Origin: Rickettsiales bacterium | GTDB lineage: Bacteria; Pseudomonadota; Alphaproteobacteria; Rickettsiales; Deianiraeaceae | Length of the DNA: 5,436 nt | NCBI GenBank assembly: GCA_947424985.1 | Contig: CANDYN010000069.1 | Span: 1-5,436, forward strand | Direction of reading: 5' to 3' | Shown here: positions 1 to 5,436 of the stretch, piece by piece | Layout: every line of letters starts with the position of its first letter | Numbering within the stretch: position 1 is the stretch's first letter | Position numbers and translations under genes: made by a program | Notes under the pieces: generated by a model | The model's database searches: none | The model's input: only the letters and a program-made list of their open reading frames with translations | What the model was told of the DNA's origin: nothing

Positions 1-519
1 CTCGAAAATTTTATGATACCCAACTCTGTCACAATTATCAAGTAAAACCACGCCATTTGCAGAAAGTTTTGAAATACAACTTTTTGCACATTCGTTTCGT
101 TTGATACTGTCAATTACGATAAGGTCGAACTTCTTATCAAATTTGCCAATCGCAGTTGGAAAATAATCAGGATTTTCAAGAAATACCTCAACGTTTTTAA
201 TTTGCATTTTCTCCAAATGCTCACAAAGCCAATTTTTACAAATTTCACTTGTTTCAACTGAAATTACGGAATTTACTTTTTTTGCATAGAAAATCGTTGA
301 AAACCCGCTTCCATATTCAAAAATACTCATATCCGTTTTTAATCTTTCTTTCAAGAAAAATACAGCCGAATAACAATACCAAGGAATAACCTCGCCTCTC
401 TCGTCAAGTATCAACCCCAATCTTCGTGCATTTTCCCAGCCAATATTCATAAGCAACTCAGCTCCAGAATTTTCATCAAGATTCTTGACAAATTCAGGCT
501 TTGTAACTTGGCCTTGCAT
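1..519 (-). CDS. SAM-dependent methyltransferase, class I fold (3' end outside window)
   Basis: The reverse strand is open from an ATG at 519 to the left edge, giving 173 residues with no stop, so the C-terminus is missing. Visible class I Rossmann methyltransferase motifs are a glycine-rich SAM loop FEYGSGFST (about 67-75), an acidic strand end ISVETSE (86-92), FDLIVIDS followed by IKRNEC (131-144), and a later strand GVVLLDN (156-162). The upstream segment IPWYCYSAVFFL (45-56) resembles the 'PWxTYPAxxxL' lead-in of a Methyltransf_24-like group. This fold assignment is family knowledge; the substrate cannot be told from sequence. The start lies 2 nt beyond the nusA stop on the same strand, so co-transcription and translational coupling are likely. 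No Shine-Dalgarno motif is visible. An ATG at 450 is a possible alternative start, but 519 fits the tight spacing better. Confidence 0.75.
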   Translation of the reverse strand, partial: MQGQVTKPEFVKNLDENSGAELLMNIGWENARRLGLILDERGEVIPWYCYSAVFFLKERLKTDMSIFEYGSGFSTIFYAKKVNSVISVETSEICKNWLCEHLEKMQIKNVEVFLENPDYFPTAIGKFDKKFDLIVIDSIKRNECAKSCISKLSANGVVLLDNCDRVGYHKIFE

Positions 520-521
520 GA

Positions 522-2024
522 CTATATATTATAGCAATATTTTCTCGCGATCATTACAACTTCACCTGCTTCATTCTCAGAAAGCTCATCTTCAAGCAAT
601 TCAACAAGCTCGTCCGATGCCAAATCTGCGATATCCTGTATAGTTTTTATACCATTCTTCGCAAGGAATATCATCATGTCTTTTGTCAAGATTGGTAAAT
701 CAAGCATTTCTTTTTCAATTTCAAGCCTTGCAATTTCAGAATCCTGATTGGCGTTTAACTGATTAACACACTCAATTGACCTTGCAATAATAACTTCAGC
801 AACCTCAGGATCAAAACCTTCGATTTTCGCTATAGATTCAAGATTTGCCCCTGCAATATGTTCGATTCTCGTAAACCCGCTTGCAACCAAAACCTGCCCA
901 ACGATTTCATCAAGATTTAGTAAGCTGGATATCTTAATCGCCGCATCGTTAAATCTTTTTGCAGCCTTTTCCTGTCTTTGAGATTCAAGCATTACGTCAA
1001 TTGTATAGTCGGTAAGCTTTGCAACAAGACGAACATTTTGTCCTCTTTTTCCAATTGCAAGACTGAAATTTAGATCATCAACTATAACCTCAACAACCTT
1101 TTTTGTATGATCAACTATCACTTGAGTTGGCTTCGCCGGAGTAATTGCACGATATACAAGAGTTTCTATATCATTTGTATGCTCAATTATATCAATTTTT
1201 TCACCTGCCAAGTGTTTCATAACCCCTTGGATTCTCGAACCACGACCGCCAACGCAAGCCCCAACCGGATCAAGACGAGAGTCAGCACTCATAACCACAA
1301 CTTTCGATCTATGTCCAGCTTCACGCGCAACTTTCGAAATTGTTACCAAGTCATCGTTAATTTCAGGTATTTCCTGTCTCATTAGAGCTACGAGATATTT
1401 CTCATCTTTCCTGGATAATATAACCTGTGGACCACTCGGATCACTCTTAACGTCAACGATTGCAGCAGAAATATGATCCCCAATTGAAAATCTTTCGTTT
1501 GGCATTGTATTTCTCGGATCCATTTTTGCCTCAACCGTTCCCGAAGCAATTAACAGTATAATCTCTCTTGGGGAAATACTTTTAATAGAGCCGCTCACCA
1601 ATGCACCGATTTTACTTTTATAAATATTATATTCTTGCTGTTTCTTCGATTCTTTTATTGTTGAATAGATTGTTCCACTGATTTTTTGAACAATATTTCT
1701 GTCAAACTCACAAGGAATTTCTTCTTCGATTTTCTCACCGATTTGAACGTCAGCCTTGGTTCTTCTTGCTCTTTTTAATTCAATTTCTCTTGCGTTGTTC
1801 AAAACAGTGTCAACAACCTCCATTACTCTGTAGATATTAATTTGCCCTGTTTTTCTATCACATCTAGCGATTAAATCTGCATTATGTCCATATTTTTTTT
1901 GTGCACCGGCAACAAAAGAAGATTCAATTGCGTGAAAAACCTCTTCTTTTCCGATATTACTTTCGGCACTAATCATATTAACAGCATCTATTATGTGGCT
2001 ATCAAGATTTTTCTTGTTATTCAT
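522..2024 (-). CDS. nusA: Transcription termination/antitermination factor NusA
   Basis: NusA binds RNA polymerase and nascent RNA in the cytoplasm and modulates pausing, intrinsic termination and antitermination. The 500-residue product has the full proteobacterial layout: N-terminal polymerase-binding domain (about 1-130), S1 domain (about 137-204), KH1 with DPVGACVGGRGSRIQ (about 252-266), KH2 with LNFSLAIGKRGQNVR (about 318-332), and two C-terminal helix-hairpin-helix acidic repeats (about 369-420 and 445-498). The KH1 loop reads GGRG where GMRG or GMKG is usual; the GxxG pattern is kept. I chose the ATG at 2024; the frame also opens three codons earlier with TTG at 2033. U6 sits directly against this ATG and no Shine-Dalgarno is seen. 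Unlike the usual rimP-nusA-ylxR-infB order, the upstream neighbour is divergent and the downstream neighbour is a methyltransferase. Identity is very secure. Confidence 0.97.
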   Translation of the reverse strand: MNNKKNLDSHIIDAVNMISAESNIGKEEVFHAIESSFVAGAQKKYGHNADLIARCDRKTGQINIYRVMEVVDTVLNNAREIELKRARRTKADVQIGEKIEEEIPCEFDRNIVQKISGTIYSTIKESKKQQEYNIYKSKIGALVSGSIKSISPREIILLIASGTVEAKMDPRNTMPNERFSIGDHISAAIVDVKSDPSGPQVILSRKDEKYLVALMRQEIPEINDDLVTISKVAREAGHRSKVVVMSADSRLDPVGACVGGRGSRIQGVMKHLAGEKIDIIEHTNDIETLVYRAITPAKPTQVIVDHTKKVVEVIVDDLNFSLAIGKRGQNVRLVAKLTDYTIDVMLESQRQEKAAKRFNDAAIKISSLLNLDEIVGQVLVASGFTRIEHIAGANLESIAKIEGFDPEVAEVIIARSIECVNQLNANQDSEIARLEIEKEMLDLPILTKDMMIFLAKNGIKTIQDIADLASDELVELLEDELSENEAGEVVMIARKYCYNI

Positions 2025-2155
2025 AAAAAACAAAAATGTTAGGAGATAATCAAGTCAATCTAAAAAGATAAAAATAAAAAGCAAGCATTTTATAAAAAAA
2101 ATATCTTGAAATTAATTAAATATGGAACTAGTCTCATGAAGGATTACTTTTTTTA
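2025..2155. promoter_or_regulatory. Divergent intergenic region between nusA and the lipoprotein gene
   Basis: This 131-bp AT-rich spacer must hold promoters for both directions. For nusA, a weak minus-strand candidate is TTGCTT (2079-2084), 16 nt, then TAGATT (2057-2062), giving a leader of about 25 nt. For the lipoprotein gene, TTGAAA (2106-2111) lies 17 nt before TAGTCT (2129-2134); the second hexamer matches the consensus poorly. GAAGGA at 2138-2143 is the only Shine-Dalgarno-like motif here, 12 nt before the ATG at 2156, which is longer than ideal. These are consensus matches by eye in AT-rich DNA, so individual sites are uncertain although some promoter must be present. Confidence 0.35.
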
Positions 2156-2452
2156 ATGAAAAAGGCCTTGTATATTTTAATACTTCTAACAATCACGTCG
2201 TGTGTTCCACCCGGATATGGACCAGGTGGATATATCAATCAAATGGGTGGACAACAAGGAACTTACTATCCAACTTCGCACGATTTTTCACATCAAGGCG
2301 GACAATATAACTCAGATGCACCGCTTTATTCCGGTGGACAATGCGTTAGAAATCCATATATCTATCAACTTGACCCAAGAAATTGGCAGCTTTGGGAAAA
2401 AAACAACTACTACGTAAGCTGCACAACTCAAGGTGGATACGCTTATTCTTAG
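2156..2452 (+). CDS. Small Gly/Gln/Tyr-rich predicted lipoprotein
   Basis: This 98-residue protein has a lipoprotein signal peptide: basic start MKK, hydrophobic core ALYILILLTI, and lipobox ITSC with the acylated cysteine at residue 16. The mature part, about 83 residues, is low-complexity and hydrophilic, with five Gly-Gly-(Tyr/Gln) units (24-26, 31-34, 48-51, 60-63, 93-95), and Cys63 and Cys89 that could form a disulfide in the periplasm. I do not recognise a family. Residue +2 is Val rather than the Asp inner-membrane retention signal of E. coli, so outer-membrane sorting is possible if the Lol rules apply. The HIT gene starts 13 bp downstream, so the two are probably co-transcribed. A T7 run precedes the ATG. 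The lipoprotein call is well supported; function is unknown. Confidence 0.75.
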   Translation: MKKALYILILLTITSCVPPGYGPGGYINQMGGQQGTYYPTSHDFSHQGGQYNSDAPLYSGGQCVRNPYIYQLDPRNWQLWEKNNYYVSCTTQGGYAYS

Positions 2453-2465
2453 TTTTTTTTAAACC

Positions 2466-2870
2466 ATGAAAGACTTTCTTTTACATGATAATTTCAACAA
2501 AAACGACCTGATCGGAAAACTTTCAGTGTCAAGTGTAATTTTTAAGAATACAAACGAATTTGATTGGTTTATTTTAGTTTTTAAAAGACTGGAAGCAAAA
2601 AATATTTTTGATTTAACGACAGAAGAAAAAGAATTATTTTGGCAAGATATAAATAAACTAGGCGAAATTGTAAAAGAAATTTATCGTCCGCTTCAAATAA
2701 ACATTGCCATGTTTTCAAATATTACCCCTCAACTACATTGTCATATTATCCCAAGGTTCGAAAACGATGCCGCCTGGCCAAAGTCAGTTTTTGAGATAAA
2801 AACAACGAAGAAGCTTGAAGTTTCGGACAATGCTGAGATAATTAAAACAAAGATGTCATCCTCGACCTGA
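2466..2870 (+). CDS. HIT-family nucleotide-binding protein (diadenosine polyphosphate hydrolase-like)
   Basis: HIT proteins cleave nucleoside phosphoramidates or dinucleoside polyphosphates through a nucleophilic histidine. The 134-residue product carries the motif as Q89-L-H91-C-H93-I-I, so the first histidine of the classical HxHxH is glutamine, while the expected nucleophile (middle His, H91) and H93 remain. The following PRFENDAAWP (96-105) matches the 'ARxxxDxAWPxPVxG' continuation of the alphaproteobacterial HIT subgroup, where Q-L-H-x-H is usual. Asn80 and Asn85 precede the motif, in keeping with the fold. The exact substrate is not determinable. The gene follows the lipoprotein gene by 13 bp, with T8 and no Shine-Dalgarno between them, and converges on tpiA. 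The last five residues (M130-T134) and the TGA stop lie in a palindromic repeat, so the C-terminus appears to be remodelled. Confidence 0.9.
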   Translation: MKDFLLHDNFNKNDLIGKLSVSSVIFKNTNEFDWFILVFKRLEAKNIFDLTTEEKELFWQDINKLGEIVKEIYRPLQINIAMFSNITPQLHCHIIPRFENDAAWPKSVFEIKTTKKLEVSDNAEIIKTKMSSST

Positions 2871-2932
2871 TCAAGGATCCATATCAAAAGTAGCTAACAT
2901 TTATCCGAATTCCCACTTACGCGAGGATGACA
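2854..2932. repeat. REP/RPE-like palindromic element overlapping the HIT 3' end
   Basis: The element is bounded by perfect 11-bp inverted repeats, TGTCATCCTCG (2854-2864) and CGAGGATGACA (2922-2932), 57 nt apart. Within the left arm, 2858-2865 pairs with 2871-2878 (one C/A mismatch, 5-nt loop that contains the HIT stop codon). The right arm, TTCCCACTTACGCGAGGATGACA, resembles a decayed hairpin. The overall wording (GTCATCC...GGATCCA...CCC-CTT-CGCG...GGATGACA) resembles the dispersed palindromic repeats known from Rickettsiales and other bacteria; that comparison is from memory. It fills the gap between convergent genes. Read on the minus strand, it is followed by T-rich sequence (ATCTTTGTTTTAATT), so it could also help end tpiA transcription; there is no U-run on the plus side. 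Only one copy is in this window. Confidence 0.7.
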
Positions 2933-2938
2933 ATAAAA

Positions 2939-3655
2939 CTAACTCAAAATCTCATTAATCTGATCAAGCTTTAAAGACATTCCACCAATCAATAATCCTT
3001 CTATTCCCGGAATTTGTAAAATTTCCTCAAAATTCTCAAGAGTTACAGATCCACCGTAAAAAATCTTTACTCCCGCAAGATGATTGTGTTTTTCACAATA
3101 TTTCTCAATTTCGTGTATAACTTCGGATATTTGCTTAGCTGATGGTGTTTTTCCGCTGCCAACTGCCCAAATCGGTTCGTATGCAATCATTATGTTTTCA
3201 CTATTTGCAGATTTTGGTATTGCAGTCAATTGTACCTTTAAAAACTCGATATAATCTCCATTTAAACGAGCCTCCCCGTCTTCACCTATGCAATAAATTA
3301 CCTTGATGTCATTTTTGATAGCATTTTGTATTTTTTTTGCAATTTCATCGTCACTTTGATTCATGTGAATCCTCGCCTCACTATGTCCAATCAAAGCATA
3401 CTCTATTCCAATATCAGCCAAGTTCTTCGGGGAAATTTGCCCCGTATAAGCCCCGGTTTCAAACTCTGAACAATCCTGCGCGCAAATTGATACTTCCGAT
3501 GTAAATGCCTCTTTCGCAAATTCAAGATACACAGCTGGTGGGCATATGATAAAATTGAATTTTTCAGATGGATGTGAAATCAAATCCTTAGCGTAATTTA
3601 ATAGAAAACCCTTTTCACAGTTCATTTTCCAATTTGCAATTATATATTTTTTCAT
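2939..3655 (-). CDS. tpiA: Triosephosphate isomerase
   Basis: TpiA interconverts dihydroxyacetone phosphate and glyceraldehyde 3-phosphate in cytosolic glycolysis/gluconeogenesis. The 238-residue protein is a full-length TIM barrel, slightly short of the usual 245-255. Active-site elements are ANWKMN with N8 and K10, IGHSEAR with catalytic H91, CIGE (122-125), YEPIWAVGSGKTPS with catalytic E160 and the mobile loop 6, YGGSV (200-204), and the phosphate-binding GLLIGGMSL (220-228). Two small departures from consensus are GHSEAR for GHSERR and GGMSL for GGASL; all catalytic residues are intact. U6 directly precedes the ATG, with no Shine-Dalgarno. The gene appears monocistronic: it is divergent from ubiG and converges on the HIT gene, with the palindromic repeat just past its stop. 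Confidence 0.97.
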   Translation of the reverse strand: MKKYIIANWKMNCEKGFLLNYAKDLISHPSEKFNFIICPPAVYLEFAKEAFTSEVSICAQDCSEFETGAYTGQISPKNLADIGIEYALIGHSEARIHMNQSDDEIAKKIQNAIKNDIKVIYCIGEDGEARLNGDYIEFLKVQLTAIPKSANSENIMIAYEPIWAVGSGKTPSAKQISEVIHEIEKYCEKHNHLAGVKIFYGGSVTLENFEEILQIPGIEGLLIGGMSLKLDQINEILS

Positions 3656-3711
3656 AAAAAACTTGAATATTAGTTTATATATAACACTTTAATTTTAAAT
3701 TCAATCTATTT
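3656..3711. promoter_or_regulatory. Divergent tpiA/ubiG promoter region
   Basis: This 56-bp, almost entirely A/T spacer must serve both tpiA and ubiG. For tpiA, a good minus-strand candidate is TTGAAT (3699-3704), 17 nt, then TATATA (3676-3681), placing the start about 14 nt before the ATG at 3655. For ubiG, a TATAAC hexamer (3680-3685) overlaps this on the plus strand, but the TTGAAT at 3663-3668 is too close to be its -35. TTGAAT and ATTCAA form an inverted repeat around the central TATATATA, so the two promoters may share or compete for the same DNA. These are eye-made consensus matches. Confidence 0.4.
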
Positions 3712-4395
3712 ATGAAAGAAGTTGAAAAATTTACGAAATTCGCAAAATCTTGGTGGGACGGTGAAGGTGAAATGAAAATGCTTCATAAAATGAACCCCAT
3801 TAGACTTGAATATATCGAAAAAATTATTGCAAAAAAAATTACAAAGCCTCGGAATCAAATCGATATTTTAGATTTTGGATGCGGATGCGGAATCCTATCC
3901 GAAAGCCTGGCTGAAACTGGATATAATGTCGTTGGATTTGATGCCAACTCCGAGAACATATTTGCCGCAAAAGAACATGCCGAGGGTAATTTTGATAGTC
4001 TCAAATATCTTGAAAATGAAAGTGAAATCGAGATAAAATTCGATGTAATTGTTTGTATGGAAGTGATAGAACATATCGATGATTTAGATGAGTTTTTGTC
4101 AAGACTTTCAGAATATCTAAAAGAAAATGGAGTGATAATCTTTTCAAGTATAAACAAAACCCTAAAGTCGCTTGTTTTTGCAAAATTCGCCGCAGAGTAT
4201 ATCTTGCGAATTGTTCCGATCGGAATTCATGACTTTAATAAATTCGTAAAACCCTCCGATTTGAACGAAAAACTTGAAAAATTGGGACTGAAAAATATCG
4301 ATATCTCGGGACTGCTGTATAATCCGTTTTCAAAAAACTTTAGTCTTTGTGGCAAGGTTGACATGAATTATTTCATCGCATTCTCAAAATGTTAG
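3712..4395 (+). CDS. ubiG: Ubiquinone biosynthesis O-methyltransferase UbiG
   Basis: UbiG performs both SAM-dependent O-methylations of ubiquinone synthesis (2-polyprenyl-6-hydroxyphenol and 3-demethylubiquinol) at the inner membrane face. The 227-residue product shows the UbiG signature N-terminus KFAKSWWDGEGEMKMLHKMNP with RLEYI (about 9-35), SAM motif I LDFGCGCGILSESLA (53-67), the acidic ribose-binding region VVGFDAN (73-79), motif II FDVIVCMEVIEHI (110-122), and the C-terminal NPFSKNFSL...VDMNYFIAF block (204-224) typical of UbiG over other quinone methyltransferases. Motif I has Cys59 where Gly is usual (GCGGG). It starts the ubiG-trmD-hemE plus-strand run; its last 7 nt overlap the trmD start. 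No Shine-Dalgarno is seen before the ATG. Presence implies aerobic, quinone-based respiration. Confidence 0.96.
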   Translation: MKEVEKFTKFAKSWWDGEGEMKMLHKMNPIRLEYIEKIIAKKITKPRNQIDILDFGCGCGILSESLAETGYNVVGFDANSENIFAAKEHAEGNFDSLKYLENESEIEIKFDVIVCMEVIEHIDDLDEFLSRLSEYLKENGVIIFSSINKTLKSLVFAKFAAEYILRIVPIGIHDFNKFVKPSDLNEKLEKLGLKNIDISGLLYNPFSKNFSLCGKVDMNYFIAFSKC

Positions 4396-5060
4396 TCAGG
4401 ATTTTCACCGCATATCCCGAATATTTTGACCAAAGCCTTTCCGTCTCACTCTTGGGTAAAACAAGAAAAGATGGACTCTGGAACCTTGAAATTATAAACT
4501 TACGCGATTTTGGAATTGGAAAGCATAAAAAAATCGACGATACAAGCTACGGAGGCGGAAACGGCCTAATTCTTCGTCCCGATGTCCTTTCAAATGCGAT
4601 TGAAGCAAGCTGTGGAAGCCTTGATGAAATAAAAAGGGCTAAGAAGAAAATCCTCATAACCTCACCAGTTGGGGAAGTTTTCTCTCAAAAAACCGCTCAA
4701 AATTTAGCTCAAGAAAAAGAAATAAATATAATTTGTAACCGCTTCGAGGGCGTTGATCAAAGAGTGATAGACTATTACCAAATAACTCCGATATCTATCG
4801 GTAAATATGTCCTTTTGGGCGGCGAAGTCGCTGCATGTGTTATTTTAGAATCAACTCTCCGTTTACTTGATGGATTTTTAAAAAATAACGAAACAATTCA
4901 TGAAGAAAGCTTCTCTGAAAATCTAGCAGGGAAGGGTGAATATCCGCAATATACCAAACCTGATATTTGGAATGAAATCCCAGTTCCAAATCAACTTAAA
5001 AGCGGAAATCACGAAGAAATAAAAAAGTGGCGTATGAAAAATTTAATTGAACTATGTTAG
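4389..5060 (+). CDS. trmD: tRNA (guanine37-N1)-methyltransferase TrmD
   Basis: TrmD uses SAM to form m1G37 next to the anticodon, which prevents +1 frameshifting. It is a SPOUT (trefoil-knot) dimer. The 223-residue protein contains DDTSYGGGNGLIL (50-62; DDxPYGGG in most), SPVGEVFSQ (92-100), the knot segments CNRFEGVDQRVID (116-128) and ISIGKYVLLGGEVAA (135-149; consensus SIGDYVLSGGE), R158 (equivalent to E. coli R154), and YPQYTKP plus SGNHEEIKKWR (185-191, 205-215). The position of the E. coli catalytic Asp169 aligns with E173 in HEESF. The protein ends shortly after the WR motif, lacking the C-terminal tail of longer homologues. It overlaps ubiG by 7 nt and hemE by 7 nt, suggesting translational coupling, and is away from its usual rpsP-rimM-trmD-rplS neighbours. 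Identity is secure. Confidence 0.95.
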   Translation: MLVRIFTAYPEYFDQSLSVSLLGKTRKDGLWNLEIINLRDFGIGKHKKIDDTSYGGGNGLILRPDVLSNAIEASCGSLDEIKRAKKKILITSPVGEVFSQKTAQNLAQEKEINIICNRFEGVDQRVIDYYQITPISIGKYVLLGGEVAACVILESTLRLLDGFLKNNETIHEESFSENLAGKGEYPQYTKPDIWNEIPVPNQLKSGNHEEIKKWRMKNLIELC

Positions 5061-5436
5061 TCAAAAAAATATTACAAGGCGAAAAATCCGATCAAGTTCC
5101 TTTTTGGTTTATGCGTCAAGCCGGGCGATATATGAGTGAATATATGGAAATCAAAAACCGCTTTAATGCTGCTGGAAAAGGTTTTCTTGATATGTGCTAT
5201 GACGTCGAAACCGCAAGCGAAATAACCATGCAACCAGTTTTAAAATTTAACACCAGTGCCGCAATTGTCTTTTCGGATATAATGACCGTTCCAGACTCAA
5301 TGGGCGTTCCTGTCCAATTCGTCGCAGGCTCAGGTCCGGTTCTGAAAAAATTTGAAACAAAAAAAGACCTCGAAAACTTTGATTTAAACGACACAAAAGG
5401 AATTTTTGATACAGTTGGCAAAGTAGTAAAATCCGT
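5054..5436 (+). CDS. hemE: Uroporphyrinogen decarboxylase HemE (3' end outside window)
   Basis: HemE decarboxylates the four acetate side chains of uroporphyrinogen III to give coproporphyrinogen III in cytosolic heme synthesis. The 127 visible residues are the N-terminal third of a roughly 340-residue enzyme, open to the right edge. They include the signature PFWFMRQAGRYMSEY (16-30) with substrate-binding R21 and R25, FLDMCYDVETASEITMQPV (44-62), and AAIVFSDIMTVP (69-80) with D75 matching the catalytic Asp of the family, then GSGP (92-95). Ser68 stands where Asp is common (F..DAAI). The ATG at 5054 overlaps the trmD stop by 7 nt in the same sequence found at the ubiG/trmD junction. No Shine-Dalgarno is visible, so translation probably depends on coupling. 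With ubiG it links this run to respiratory cofactor supply. Confidence 0.95.
   Translation, partial: MLVKKILQGEKSDQVPFWFMRQAGRYMSEYMEIKNRFNAAGKGFLDMCYDVETASEITMQPVLKFNTSAAIVFSDIMTVPDSMGVPVQFVAGSGPVLKKFETKKDLENFDLNDTKGIFDTVGKVVKS

Noticed and set aside
1107..1385. Plus-strand open frame of 92 codons inside nusA
   Set aside because: It is antisense to the highly conserved S1/KH coding region, and its translation shows no recognisable motif.
2136..2156. Six-codon mini-ORF (MKDYFF) whose TAA overlaps the lipoprotein ATG as TAATG
   Set aside because: Its length and T-rich codons are easily explained by chance in AT-rich DNA. It has no ribosome site, and the GAAGGA inside it fits better as a weak ribosome site for the lipoprotein.
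2202..2417. Plus-strand open frame overlapping the lipoprotein gene in another frame
   Set aside because: It lacks a signal or domain; the lipoprotein frame has a signal peptide and lipobox.
2453..2460. T8 run after the lipoprotein stop as a rho-independent terminator
   Set aside because: No convincing GC-rich hairpin precedes it, and the HIT gene starts only 13 bp after the stop, so it fits a leader U-tract better.
3855..4183. Minus-strand open frames inside ubiG
   Set aside because: They are antisense shadows of a clear UbiG coding region with serine-rich, motif-free translations.
4389..5063. The ATGTTAGTCA copies as att-type or recombination direct repeats
   Set aside because: Ten bases is short, both copies lie exactly on gene boundaries, and nothing mobile lies between them; trmD is a core gene.
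5197..5421. Minus-strand open frame inside hemE
   Set aside because: It lies fully opposite conserved HemE motifs and has no independent support.

Overview
The window holds eight protein-coding genes, six complete and one cut off at each edge, packed with little spacing. The DNA is AT-rich. The set is mostly housekeeping: transcription elongation factor NusA, triosephosphate isomerase, the ubiquinone methyltransferase UbiG, the tRNA m1G37 methyltransferase TrmD and the heme enzyme HemE. It also has a HIT-family protein, a small lipoprotein and an unassigned SAM-dependent methyltransferase. The HIT protein (Q-x-H-x-H motif followed by D-x-AWP), the UbiG N-terminus and a NusA with two C-terminal helix-hairpin-helix repeats suggest an alphaproteobacterium. 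The AT-rich bases, scattered operons and a REP/RPE-like palindromic repeat suggest a Rickettsiales-like or other host-associated member. That placement is inference.

Layout: positions 1-2024 carry a minus-strand pair, nusA followed after 2 nt by the methyltransferase, which runs off the left edge. A 131-bp divergent spacer (2025-2155) separates them from a plus-strand pair, the small lipoprotein and the HIT protein. The HIT gene converges on minus-strand tpiA, and the gap between them is filled by a 79-bp palindromic repeat that also supplies the last HIT codons and its stop. A 56-bp divergent spacer (3656-3711) then leads into plus-strand ubiG-trmD-hemE, joined by two identical 7-nt overlaps; hemE runs off the right edge.

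Functionally the window covers transcription, tRNA modification, glycolysis/gluconeogenesis, and quinone and heme supply for respiration. nusA and trmD both sit outside their usual conserved neighbourhoods (rimP/infB, and rpsP/rimM/rplS). No RNA gene, CRISPR array, transposase or defence system was seen, and nothing here amounts to a new multi-gene system. The features most worth a second look are the repeat forming the HIT C-terminus, the use of TAGT at all five non-repeat stops, the U-tracts at start codons and the duplicated gene-overlap junction.
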